The translations under genes and the position numbers were made by a program. Below are positions 1 to 9,668 of a DNA stretch of 64,000 nt, in pieces (the first letter of the stretch is position 1; each line of letters starts with the position of its first letter). Source of the DNA: Ignavibacteriales bacterium (lineage in GTDB: Bacteria; Bacteroidota; Ignavibacteria; Ignavibacteriales; Ignavibacteriaceae); the NCBI GenBank assembly GCA_016714125.1, contig JADJNX010000021.1, positions 111,934 to 175,933 on the forward strand. The letters are read 5' to 3'. Below the pieces are notes generated by a model, which saw only the letters and a program-made list of their open reading frames with translations, made no database searches and had not been told where the DNA came from.

Positions 1-656
1 AAAAAGAATTGATCATTTTTGAGGAATATGAGATTAATCTTAAAATTAGCTTTGCCTGTTTGTTCACTTTTAACAATTGGTCTGATGTCGGTTCGGATGT
101 CTATTTTTTGATAGATATACCCCATTCTTATCTTGTCTTTTGAAAAGACGGAGGTGAGGATCACAGGTGAGGGGATTATAGCATCGAGTTCATCCTGGAT
201 CAGTATGGGTCTACGTGATGTATCTGCGATTGACAAATATCTGGAAGAAACAGGGAATTCAATTTGATGTCCTGTTGTGATTAGAGGTACCCCGTTTGTA
301 TCAAGAAACGCGATTGTGGTATAGTCGTGATTTGCCCGTAACTGCTCAAATAGTTCGGTCACTCTATGATTTGCCTGGTCGTCGTTAAGGAAAGAGTAGT
401 CAGGCAGGGATTCGAGCAATACGTTATTAATCGCCAGATAAACCCCTTCAGCTTTCCTTTCGCTGATCCAATAGGCAACTCTGTTTGCTTTCTGAACGGT
501 GAGGGTTTTTATCTCCTCATATTTCTCATTCACGAGGTTTTCTCTCGTCTGATTATAATAGTAGTAACTTGTGGCAACAACAGAGGTAATCAGTAAGATA
601 AAGATTGAAGCGAGCCCTGCCAGGTGCCTTTTTGTTAATTGGTTACTTTCTAACAT
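1..656 (-). CDS. Membrane sensor protein, N-terminal part (runs off window)
   Basis: An open frame starts at the ATG complementary to 654-656 and continues without a stop to base 1, giving about 218 residues of a longer protein. It opens with a short cytoplasmic stretch, then one hydrophobic segment (about residues 13-31, LAGLASIFILLITSVVATSY), followed by a polar region expected outside the membrane. The extracellular part contains AFLDTNGVPLITTGH and the downstream pattern GYIYQKIDIR, which resemble Cache-type ligand-binding domains of histidine kinases, diguanylate cyclases and chemoreceptors. The output domain lies outside the window, so the class of signalling protein cannot be named. 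It is transcribed divergently from menC across 167 bp. The frame is certain; the Cache assignment is inferred from layout and a few motifs. Confidence 0.75.
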   Translation of the reverse strand, partial: MLESNQLTKRHLAGLASIFILLITSVVATSYYYYNQTRENLVNEKYEEIKTLTVQKANRVAYWISERKAEGVYLAINNVLLESLPDYSFLNDDQANHRVTELFEQLRANHDYTTIAFLDTNGVPLITTGHQIEFPVSSRYLSIADTSRRPILIQDELDAIIPSPVILTSVFSKDKIRMGYIYQKIDIRTDIRPIVKSEQTGKANFKINLIFLKNDQFF

Positions 657-823
657 ATTAGATCACACAAAAAGTAACTATTTTATTTTGGCTGTCTCTT
701 TTTACCCTTCTAATTCTTAAATTGTCTTTGCGAATTTAATTTTATTCACTCCCATAAATGGTCTGAGGAGTGTTATTTTATTTCAAAACTTCTGTTTTTA
801 ACTGATTACCAACAGGAACCGGA

Positions 824-2023
824 ATGCCTAATTTACTTATACCGGAGAATCCGGGCATATTTGTGAACAATATACCATTGTTTATCCGTAAGGTGAAGGT
901 GGTAAAAAAACGAATGGAGATGACCATCCCATTTGAAACTTCGTTTGGCAGGTTCACTTCGCTTACCCGGCTTTTTCCTGTAATCGAATTTGAGACGGAA
1001 CAGGGAGAAGTTTTTACCGGAATGGGGGAGTGCCCACCGCTCGATGCACCCTGGTACAATTACGAATGTCACAGGACAGTGGAGGTTGAACTTGGCTATA
1101 TAAGTTCATCCCTTACCGGCAAGCCGGTGGAGTTAAACGATGGAATTGTCACTCCGGGACAATCACCTGTTACCGATATTTATTCTTTTATAAACAAGTA
1201 TAAATGGATAGTTGGACATGAAATGGCAAAAGCAGGAGTTGAAGGAGCTTATTGGGATGCTGTTGCACAAATGAATTCTGTGCCTGTTTCAACTCTGTTT
1301 GGTGGGACAAAAAAGAATGTTTTGGCAGGGACAAGTGTTGGTCTTGAATCGACGATTGATTTGTTTATGAAGAAAATTGAGTATGCGGTTGAAGGGATGA
1401 AAGTAGCCAGAATCAAGATGAAGATAAAGCCGGGGAAGGACATTAGATATGTTGAGGCAGTGAGAAAAAAATATCCAGAAATTTTATTACAAGTTGATGC
1501 AAACGCTGCTTATGATTTGTTTAATCCATCGGATATCGCACTCTTAAAAGAACTTGACAATTATAAATTGACCATGATTGAACAACCCGGCAGGAATGAC
1601 GACATCATGGATCATTCACGACAACTGGCGGGACTTACAACTCCAATTTGTCTTGATGAAAGCATCTTAAATGTTGTTCATACACGGAAGGCAATTGAAT
1701 TGTGGGATCACTATTCAGACATAAAAAAACTGATAATCAATGTAAAACCACCCCGAGTTGGGGGTTTTCTTGAGTCATTAAAAATCGCACAACTTTGTTA
1801 CAACAATGGTGTGTCTGTGTGGTGTGGCGGGATGTATGAATCGGCACTTGGTAAAACCTCAAATGTCCATTTTTCATCCAGAATAGAAGTTAATTTACCG
1901 GGGGATCATGTCTCCCAGGCTCCATACTTCAAAGAGGATATTGCGGAATCACCTGTTTATGAAAATGGTGAGATTATGGTTCCCGAGGGGATTGGTTGGG
2001 GATTGAGGGGAAGTAAACTCTAA
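824..2023 (+). CDS. menC: o-Succinylbenzoate synthase (enolase superfamily, MenC)
   Basis: This 399-residue protein is an enolase-superfamily member of the o-succinylbenzoate synthase/N-acylamino acid racemase group. It should dehydrate SHCHC to o-succinylbenzoate in menaquinone synthesis. Visible family marks are PFETSFGRF near the N-terminus, the catalytic lysine region RIKMKIKPG, the metal-ligand motifs LLQVDANAAY, IEQPG and CLDESI, the second lysine in NVKPPRVGG, and the C-terminal WCGGMYESALGKTSN. The length fits the family (about 370 residues) plus a short N-terminal extension. The ATG at 824 follows a weak purine-rich stretch (caggaacc), and no better start lies before the conserved core. 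No other men genes are adjacent. Some relatives are promiscuous racemases, so specificity rests on family and the expected menaquinone-based physiology. Confidence 0.88.
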   Translation: MPNLLIPENPGIFVNNIPLFIRKVKVVKKRMEMTIPFETSFGRFTSLTRLFPVIEFETEQGEVFTGMGECPPLDAPWYNYECHRTVEVELGYISSSLTGKPVELNDGIVTPGQSPVTDIYSFINKYKWIVGHEMAKAGVEGAYWDAVAQMNSVPVSTLFGGTKKNVLAGTSVGLESTIDLFMKKIEYAVEGMKVARIKMKIKPGKDIRYVEAVRKKYPEILLQVDANAAYDLFNPSDIALLKELDNYKLTMIEQPGRNDDIMDHSRQLAGLTTPICLDESILNVVHTRKAIELWDHYSDIKKLIINVKPPRVGGFLESLKIAQLCYNNGVSVWCGGMYESALGKTSNVHFSSRIEVNLPGDHVSQAPYFKEDIAESPVYENGEIMVPEGIGWGLRGSKL

Positions 2024-2122
2024 ATTTCCTTTGTGATTTTGTACCGTTGTGACCTGAATCACCACTTACCATTAAACCATTAATGAATTTAAGGTGTCCT
2101 ATATCCAAAAAAGGAGAACCTT

Positions 2123-4032
2123 ATGAATCGTTTTTTAATAATTTTTTTACTCAACATTTTAATCTTTAATCCGGTATTTCCACAGACAATAATTAATCAA
2201 AGAGAAAAAGACGGGGAGAGATACCTCTACCTGAATTTTGTGGTTAATGCTCACGATTTTACAGAACCGGCACAGGCCTGCAAAACTCTGATGAGAGCTG
2301 GACACATTTTTAATAATTACGGAATCAAAGCCGATTTCTATTTTGTAGAACAGTTAATCACCAACATTGTACAATTTTATCCCTGGTTCCCTGATTCACT
2401 TAAAACCCTCGGGATGGGAATAAATCTGCATCACCGGGCACCACACATTCTTTCTTTTAAGTCGTCGTACATCAACAATTTAGCCAAGAAACCACTTGAT
2501 ACATTAGTATATGTCCTCGATTCTTATGAAAAATATCGTCTTGATCTCGTTACGGGTGGATATAACTCGTCGTACAAGGGTGGCTATAAATATGTAAAAG
2601 AAGTATTTCATGAGGCACCTTTTACTGTATCGACAGGTGAAAGTGGGCCTACATCAACGATGGGCAGGGCAGATATTATAGCGTGTAAAAGTATGGGTGC
2701 TGAAGGACTGCTCCTCTTCCACGAGGAGGGCTCAGACCCTGATTACCCGTTATTTTATTCCCAGGGGATGTTATTGCGACCTGTGGATTTTAGTATTACA
2801 CGGTGGACTGCGGGTTCACAGCCGGATGATGAATTCTGGTGGGAGATGATTGGAACACCTGATGAAACAGAATATTCCCCGGCTCGTTATCTTGCTTCAA
2901 AAATGAACACAATCAACAATAATCAGTTGAACTTCGCAAATGCAATAATTCATGAAACCGACTTTCATTATAATCTGCCACCATGGCGTGCATGTTATTA
3001 CTCCGACTCGATGTCAACCGTACCATTACAGGCACCATTTGATACTTCACGGACCAATTTCTGGATAAGGACAAATTCGGAACAACAGGAGGAAAGACTT
3101 TGGAGTTATTACGATTCCCTCGCCGCTTATGCAGCATCAAATCCAAACATTAAAACATATATAATGAAAGACTTGAAGTCGATAATTTCCTCTGATATTG
3201 AAAGGAGTGTTTCAATAAACCAGGTTTACAATATTGCGAACACAATTACTTCGTCTAATCCCAACAATTTTCCACCAAGGTTTTTTACTATTGCCGGAGA
3301 TTACTTTTCAATTGCCGACGCGTATTACACCTTAACAAAATCGTTATCCGAGTATTTAGCAACGGGGTCTCTTCCGGGGAGTATAACCACAGTAGATATC
3401 AATGGTCCATTTGATACAACAGTAGTTAATCTTTCCTCACTTTTACCACTTGATTCATTATCAGTTAAAAAAGCTGTGGAGTTCAACGATTCACTTTTTA
3501 ACTATTATGCCTCAAATAACAAGTTTCTGTCTCGAATACCTTCAAGTGTTATTACGAACGGATTTCCTTCTGCCAATCCTTTGGAGTTTCTATTCGTTGC
3601 TGCTTCTGCATTAAAAAAAATATTTATGAGACGGGAAGAATAGGTTCTATTACACCAAAGAGCATCTCTTACACAAATAAACCAATTTTTCAAAATCCTT
3701 CAAAATGGAGTGAAAAACCCGCCAGAAGAATAAGTGTTACAAGTGTTGAAGATGAAGACCCCTAAATTCCGGATGAATTTAAGGTGTCGCAAAACTTCCC
3801 AAATCCTTTTAATCCCTCAACAAGCTTTAAGATAAATTTGTTGGGAGCAGGAGTTTGTGATGTTAAAATCTATGATATCTCCGGTAAACAGATTCACGGC
3901 GAAATACTTACGACGGATGGTTCTGAATTGGTTTATAATTTTAACGGTGGGGAGATGGCATCAGGTGTATATTTTTTCAAATTTTCATCTAATAACAATG
4001 TAATTGTCAAAAAAGCAATTTTAATCAAATAG
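2123..4032 (+). pseudogene. Secreted polysaccharide-deacetylase-like protein with T9SS sorting domain (frameshift plus in-frame stop)
   Basis: The start ATG follows a good AGGAG and encodes a signal peptide (MNRFLIIFLLNILIFNPVFPQ). The mature part begins with YLYLNFVVNAHDF and GIKADFYFVEQL, which resemble the first strands of polysaccharide deacetylase-type folds; the rest is unfamiliar. The frame closes at 3643. Moving back one base inside the A8 run at 3613-3620 continues the protein (YETGRIGSITPKSISYTNK) to a TAA at 3763-3765. The same frame then continues with a typical C-terminal T9SS domain (SQNFPNPFNPSTSF ... SGVYFFKF ... KKAILIK). One missing A and one substituted stop codon would therefore restore a protein of about 636 residues. 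The shift looks like a homopolymer error; the stop could be real. A second secreted protein follows 11 bp downstream. Confidence 0.7.
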
Positions 4033-4043
4033 AGGAGTAAACA

Positions 4044-5285
4044 ATGTTTAGATATTTTTCAGCTTTAATAATAATTGTAGTGTCACTGAATGCACAAACA
4101 CCTGTTTATATAAACCTTGGCTCTCACAATGAAGTAACGGACCCGATTCTTTACGATACGGATAGTGTTGGCTTCATGCAAAGCAGGAGTTTTTTAATCG
4201 AATTGGCAAATATCGTAGTTTCCAAAAATGCAAAATATAATTTTCAAGCTGATTGGAGGTTTCTGCAGGGAGTTATAAATTTTGATAAAGGAAATGACCC
4301 TTCGACTAACGGTAAAAATGTACTTAAATGGTTATCGGAGGATAGTCAAAAGAAAATACAGGTGGATGCTCATTCTCATCAGTCAAACGGATATAATTAC
4401 GCTGATGTGGCACAACTTATTTCAAATTGTGGAGTAAGTGATTCAAAAATTGTTGGTGGGTTTTTGTGGAATGACACATTGGGGCTAAAAAGCTGGTTAC
4501 TTTTTGAGAATGGCATGAGAGGGGAAAAATTTCCGCTCAAAATCTGGAAACCGGATATTGTTTGGGGTTCAGCAACAAAAGGGATGTTCCACAATGGAGA
4601 TTTAAATGCTTTTGGTTCATGGAGGCCGGCAGGGGCATGGAATATGATGACACATGATCCTTCAAAAAGAGTTCGTTTACATGGGAATGCATGCCATAAT
4701 CAAGTAACCGATTCAACTGAGATAACTGATAACTTAAATACACTTAATGAGATGTTGGATGCCATTGCGAGTGGGGGATTACCGGCGGGTAATTTTTATA
4801 CTGCCACAATAATGTTTAATCAGAGGGATTTCAGCACAGAATATATCCAAAAAATAAGCACTCTTATCGATTCTCTTAATGTTTTGGCACAGAGCGGCAA
4901 AATTATTTGGGGTACCGTAGGTGAAAAAGATTCCATCTGGCGGACTATTTATGGCGGTTCACCCCATTTCATAACTTGTGATAACTACCTGACATCGATC
5001 GATGATCCTGAACCAATGCCAAACAGTATCGATGTGAGTCAAAATTACCCAAACCCGTTTAATCCTGTTACTACTCTGAGATTTATGCTGAATAAAAACA
5101 GTGATATCAGATTAAGTTTTTACAACAGTACAGGTGAGTTGATATCTGAGGAGTTCCTGAATAATCTATCAGCGGGAGAACATCAATATCAATTTAACGG
5201 ATCATCTCTGCCATCAGGCGTTTATTTTTGTCGATTGTCATCCGGTGAGTTTTCTGAATTAAAGAAAATGGTTTTGTTGAAGTGA
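4044..5285 (+). CDS. Secreted protein of unknown function with T9SS C-terminal sorting domain
   Basis: A 413-residue protein. An AGAGGAG sequence sits just before the ATG. It has a short signal peptide (MFRYFSALIIIVVSLNAQ), a central domain not recognised with confidence, and a C-terminal T9SS domain (SQNYPNPFNPVTTLRF, then LSAGEHQYQFNGSSLPSGVYFCRL and a final KKMVLLK). The middle contains FQADWRFLQG and VDAHSHQSNGYNYADV. The arrangement of acidic and histidine residues is compatible with a hydrolase, but no family is claimed. The gene lies 11 bp after the preceding secreted protein in the same orientation, so the two are probably co-transcribed. The product is expected on the cell surface or released through T9SS. 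Confidence 0.75.
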   Translation: MFRYFSALIIIVVSLNAQTPVYINLGSHNEVTDPILYDTDSVGFMQSRSFLIELANIVVSKNAKYNFQADWRFLQGVINFDKGNDPSTNGKNVLKWLSEDSQKKIQVDAHSHQSNGYNYADVAQLISNCGVSDSKIVGGFLWNDTLGLKSWLLFENGMRGEKFPLKIWKPDIVWGSATKGMFHNGDLNAFGSWRPAGAWNMMTHDPSKRVRLHGNACHNQVTDSTEITDNLNTLNEMLDAIASGGLPAGNFYTATIMFNQRDFSTEYIQKISTLIDSLNVLAQSGKIIWGTVGEKDSIWRTIYGGSPHFITCDNYLTSIDDPEPMPNSIDVSQNYPNPFNPVTTLRFMLNKNSDIRLSFYNSTGELISEEFLNNLSAGEHQYQFNGSSLPSGVYFCRLSSGEFSELKKMVLLK

Positions 5286-5457
5286 TTTTTTGAGAATAGT
5301 TCACGGCTGATAAAACAGAGATTTATAAAATAAATACATATTCAATAAACTTGTGGAAGGAATATTAATTACTGTTTAACTTTATCCCGGAATTCATTTT
5401 AATTATTCTTTGATTTATGCTTAAGTTTCGTAATGTTTTATATTTATAGAATTATGA

Positions 5458-6231
5458 ATGAAAACCGGTTTTTTATCCGACATCCATGAAGACGTTAAAA
5501 GTCTTGAAATTGCCCTTAAATTCTTTGAAAAAGAGAAATGCGACTTTATAGCCTGCCTCGGTGATATTGTTGGCTTTGCATACCCCTATTTTAAATATTT
5601 AGATACAAGAAATGCCAATGAGTGTATTAGATTGGTTAGCGAAAATTGTAAGTATGCTGTAGCCGGCAATCACGACCTTTTTGCCATTAAAAAAACACCT
5701 CATCATTTCTCCGGCTTTCAATACCCCGATGACTGGTATGAATTACCTTTTGAAGTTAGAGAAAAAAAGGCGAGAGGTAAAGTTTGGTTTTATGAAGAAA
5801 CTGAACTTAAAAACAATTTGAATGATCTCTCCAAAGAATTCTTAAATAACCTCCCTGAATATTTAACGATAGAGCTTAAAAGCGGTAAAATCTTTCTTTC
5901 CCATTTTTGCTCTCCCGATATCACCGGTTCCACAATTTTTTTCCCCTCCCAGACTTTTCATTTACGGAATCATTTTAGAATGTTGTTAGAAAATGGCTGT
6001 AAATTAGGTTTCTCTGGCCATGGTCATCCCGAAGGATCAATCATTGTTGACGAAGACAATTTTAGTCATAAAAAATATGGCGAAAATAAAATTGAACATA
6101 ATCCTTGCTGGGTTGTAGTGCCGTGTGTTGCAAAAACTCAGAGATTAAACGGTGTCGCAATTTTTGACACGGAAACCAAAACTGTAAGGACAGTTCAAAT
6201 TAACTCTCAATTAAACAAATCCCTCCTTTAA
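5458..6231 (+). CDS. Calcineurin-like metallophosphoesterase
   Basis: This 257-residue cytoplasmic protein carries the ordered metal-ligand motifs of the metallophosphoesterase superfamily: GFLSDIHED at the N-terminus (D-x-H), CLGDIVGF (GD), AVAGNHDLF (GNHD), SHF, and GFSGHGHPEG (GHxH). It most resembles the YfcE/MJ0936-like phosphodiesterase group; the substrate cannot be predicted. The stop lies 9 bp before the next gene, a large membrane sensor protein, with the shared TTAAGGAGTAATA acting as that gene's ribosome-binding site, so the two are very likely one transcript. An enzyme that hydrolyses a phosphodiester beside a nucleotidyltransferase-like sensor hints at a small signalling unit, but that is inference. 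Confidence 0.85.
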   Translation: MKTGFLSDIHEDVKSLEIALKFFEKEKCDFIACLGDIVGFAYPYFKYLDTRNANECIRLVSENCKYAVAGNHDLFAIKKTPHHFSGFQYPDDWYELPFEVREKKARGKVWFYEETELKNNLNDLSKEFLNNLPEYLTIELKSGKIFLSHFCSPDITGSTIFFPSQTFHLRNHFRMLLENGCKLGFSGHGHPEGSIIVDEDNFSHKKYGENKIEHNPCWVVVPCVAKTQRLNGVAIFDTETKTVRTVQINSQLNKSLL

Positions 6232-6240
6232 GGAGTAATA

Positions 6241-9116
6241 ATGAGTAAAAAAAGCACATTCTCTAAAATATTTACTTTTGCGAAGGTCCTTCTTCCTACT
6301 CTTGCAAGCATCGGATTATTCAGTATTGCACTTTTTTGGGTTGTGATACCCCGCTTCGAAAATATTATTATGGATAAAAAACGGGAAATGTTGAGAGAGT
6401 TAACATATTCTGCGATCAGCATGATAGCAAATTGGCACCAAATGGAAGAATCGGGAGAATTAAGCAGGGAAACGGCGCAGTTATCGGCGATTAAACAGAT
6501 TAAATCCTTGCGTTACGGAGATGAACTCAAGGACTATTTTTGGGTCATGGATACCGTTCCTAAAATGTTAACTCATCCTTATAGACCTGATTTAAACGGA
6601 AATGACTTATCAAATGTTACCGATTCCAAGAACAAAAGTTGTTCGTTGAAATGGTAGATCTTGTAAATCTAAGTTCCGAAGGGTTTGTTGATTACATGTG
6701 GCAATGGAAAGACGATTCAACAAGAATTGTTCCCAAGCTTTCCCATGTTAAAAAATTTGAACAATGGGGCTGGGTTATCGGTACCGGTATCTATCTTGAA
6801 GATGTAAGGGAAGAGGTTAAGGAACTTGAATCCAATATTATAACCATTTCGATTCTCATCACTCTACTTAGTTCCTCCTTTCTCTTTTTTATGGCTTTTA
6901 TGAGCTACAAAAGCGAGAAAAAACGGGCGGTTGCTGAAGAAGAACTTAAAGAATCCCGTGAAAAATACCGGATGCTGGTGGAAACCTCAGGTGAGGGGCT
7001 TATTATGATTCTCGAAAATGATCAAGTCTATTTTAACAAAACAATTTATACCATTTTGGGATATGAATACGAAGAAATTGACCTGAGATTAGAAGAGATA
7101 TTTCCGGTTCCTCCCGCTTCAAAAATTTTCGATTTCAAAAGCCAAAGATTTATTAAATCCTCGGAAACCACCGAGCAGTTTGAGTGTAAAATTCAAAATA
7201 AGGGAGGAGAATTTATTGACATTTTTCTCAATATTTCGCAGATTGTTTTTATCAGCAGCCCCGGTATTGTTCTAAGCATTAAAGATATCAGCCGGCATAA
7301 AGAAATTGAAGAAGAACTTGATTTTAGCAGAGAAAAATATCTTGCTCTCACTAACCGGTTAACTATAGGAGTTCTCAGAACTGCAAACGGCGATAAATTA
7401 CACATTTCAGAAATAAACCCTGCGGGAGTTAATCTATTAGGCGCTTCTTCCAACCAGGAATTAATTAACTCATCTCTATTTGATTACTTTGTTGATTCCT
7501 CAATTTGTGCTTCCATAATTACCGATCTAAACTCGACCGGTTTTGTAAAAAATGTTCCTGTTCAACTCAAACAAACAGAGGGTAAAATCATTACCGTTTC
7601 ACTCTCTCTTGTTGCCTCAAAAAGTTTAAACGGTGAACCTGTAATGATCGATGGCATAATAGAAGATATTACCGAGCAACAACGAACTGACAGAGATAAA
7701 TCAGAGCTTATTCATGACCTGCAATCATCCGTACTTCCACTTTTCCAAAAAATTTCGCATTTTATAAAAAAAATACCAGTTTGTGGTTATGACGAGCCTG
7801 TTGACAGGGCAATCGAAATTATGAACGGGAATAACTCGGGGTCATTGCTCATTTTAAGCGAAAAGAAAGAAGCAATCGGCATTTTTACCGAACATGATTT
7901 AATTGAAAGGGTTTTAGATAAAGAAGGAACTTTGAAGGAACCTGTATTTAAATATATGAGTTCACCCGTTTACAAAATTCAGAGCGACTGCTCCATCATT
8001 GAGGCTCTTAATTTGTTTCGTAAAAAGAAAATTAAACGGCTTATAGTTCAAAGCGGTAATAAATATGAAGGTTACATTTCTTCTGATGAAATTTTTGAAG
8101 CCTCTTACTCTAATTTCCTCTTTTTTATTAAAAATATTGAAGACGCTACTAACATAGAGCAAATTATTCTAAGTAAAAATCGCCTTCAAATATTAATATC
8201 CGGTTTGGTGGAGAGCAACTCAAACGCACACAATATCACTAATTTTATTACTTTGATTGCCAATACGGTAAATAATAGAATTATCGAAATTGCGATTAAA
8301 GAATCAGGTGAACCTCCGGTTAAGTTTGCATTCTTAACTATGGGTAGCGTTGGAAGGGAAGAACAAACCTTGGCAACTGACCAGGATAACGCCATTGTTT
8401 TTGAAGATGTTAGCGATGATCTTTTGATTAGTACAAGGAATTATTTCCTCTTATTGGGTGAAAAAATTTCAAACTATTTAGCTTTGTGTGGTTATGAATT
8501 TTGCCCGGGCTTAATCATGGCAAAAAACGAAAAGTGGGTACAGCCTTTTTCGGTCTGGAAAAAATATTTTACAGAGTGGATAACTGAATCAAGCCCGCAA
8601 AACTTGCTTGATATAAAAATATTTTTTGACTTGCGCCCCGTTTACGGTGATCTGGATTTAGGTAAAAAGTTACAGGAACATTTTTATTTTGCTGCCATTA
8701 GCTACAGACCTTTTTTCATTTTTATGTGTGGGAGTGTTAAAAATAACTCATTACCCGAAAGCATGATGAAACTAAAATCCAATCCCGATATCAAACTTCT
8801 GCTTTTACCCGTCGTCGATTTTGCCCGTATCTATGCGATTAAATATAAATTTCAAGATCAAAATACTTTTAAAAGGCTTGAACTCATCTATTCGCAAGGT
8901 CTTATTTCTTATACGTTGTATAAAAACATCGTTTATTTCTATAATTATCTGATGAATTTAAGGCTTAAACATCAAATTGAGTGTATTGAGGCTAATCTCG
9001 AGATCAGTAATAAAGTTCCGCTTCAAAGTTTAACTGAAACCGATTTACTATTACTAAAACGATATTTTGATGTTTTAGAAGAGTTAAGAAATAAAATAAC
9101 TTTAGATTTCAAGTGA
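6241..9116 (+). CDS. Membrane signalling protein: Cache, PAS repeats, CBS pair, DUF294 nucleotidyltransferase-like (one frameshift)
   Basis: Read through one missing A in the run at 6634-6637, this is a protein of about 958 residues. Order of parts: an N-terminal membrane segment (LPTLASIGLFSIALFWVVI); an extracellular single-Cache domain (DYFWVMDT, LTHPYRPDLNG, WGWVIGTGIYLEDV); a second membrane segment (ITISILITLLSSSFLFFMAF); two PAS-like regions, the first beginning EKYRMLVETSGEGLIMI; a CBS pair (SGSLLILSEKKEAIGIFTEH ... RLIVQSGNKYEGYIS); and a DUF294 domain with FLTMGSVGREEQTLATDQDN, the GlnD-like nucleotidyltransferase signature, plus its C-terminal helical domain. No kinase or cyclase domain is present. 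CBS-DUF294 proteins commonly sit beside sodium/solute symporters, as here (ActP follows). A role sensing an organic acid and controlling uptake is a reasonable inference. Confidence 0.85.
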
Positions 9117-9315
9117 GATCATCAATATTAAATCATATCTTTTTCAGTAAAACTTTCTTTGATGGTTATGATTTAAAAATAAACCAGAATTTCCATACAT
9201 TTTTGGATATAAATAAGTTCCTTTTTTTTGTGATAATTTTACTTATTGTAACTTTGAAGAACAAATTATAGTTTTTTTAATTCTTAAAATCTTGGCAGAA
9301 GCAGGAGATTTAATA

Positions 9316-9627
9316 ATGGCAATAGAGTCAAAAAGAGTAAATGAAATTCTTGAATCTGAAAAATTCAAAGAACTAGTTAAGAAAAGGTTTCCTGTATCCT
9401 TAACCTTAACCGCTGTAATGCTGACAGTTTATTTCGGCTTTATTTTAGTGATTGCTTTCCAAAAAGAACTACTTGCTACAAAATTAGGAGGTAATATAAC
9501 TTTAGGATTACCCGTAGGTATCGGTATAATCGTTTTTGCCTGGTTGCTAACTGGAGTTTATACTCGCTGGGCAAATCAAAAATACGATAAAGCCGTCCGC
9601 GAACTCAGAAATGAGATATTGGAATAA
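9316..9627 (+). CDS. DUF485 family membrane protein (YjcH-like)
   Basis: A small protein of 103 residues when started at the ATG of 9316, which follows AGGAG at 9303-9307. A longer version from an upstream TTG would bury that ribosome-binding site in coding sequence, so it was rejected. It has two transmembrane helices (VSLTLTAVMLTVYFGFILVIAF and a second around LPVGIGIIVFAWLLTGVYTR) followed by WANQKYDKAVRELR, the standard DUF485 layout. Members of this family are encoded next to acetate/solute symporters (yjcH-actP in enterobacteria), and the symporter gene starts 41 bp downstream. The biochemical role of DUF485 is not settled; it is usually taken as an accessory subunit of the transporter. 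Confidence 0.88.
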   Translation: MAIESKRVNEILESEKFKELVKKRFPVSLTLTAVMLTVYFGFILVIAFQKELLATKLGGNITLGLPVGIGIIVFAWLLTGVYTRWANQKYDKAVRELRNEILE

Positions 9628-9668
9628 TTCGTTTAAGTTGTTTTTTAATTTTTACACGGAGAATCTAA

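Noticed and set aside
3613..3620. Programmed -1 frameshifting at the A8 run in the deacetylase-like gene
   Set aside because: Similar single-base breaks occur at homopolymers in many unrelated genes of the window, including pdxH and yidD, so sequencing error explains it better; no downstream pseudoknot was evident.
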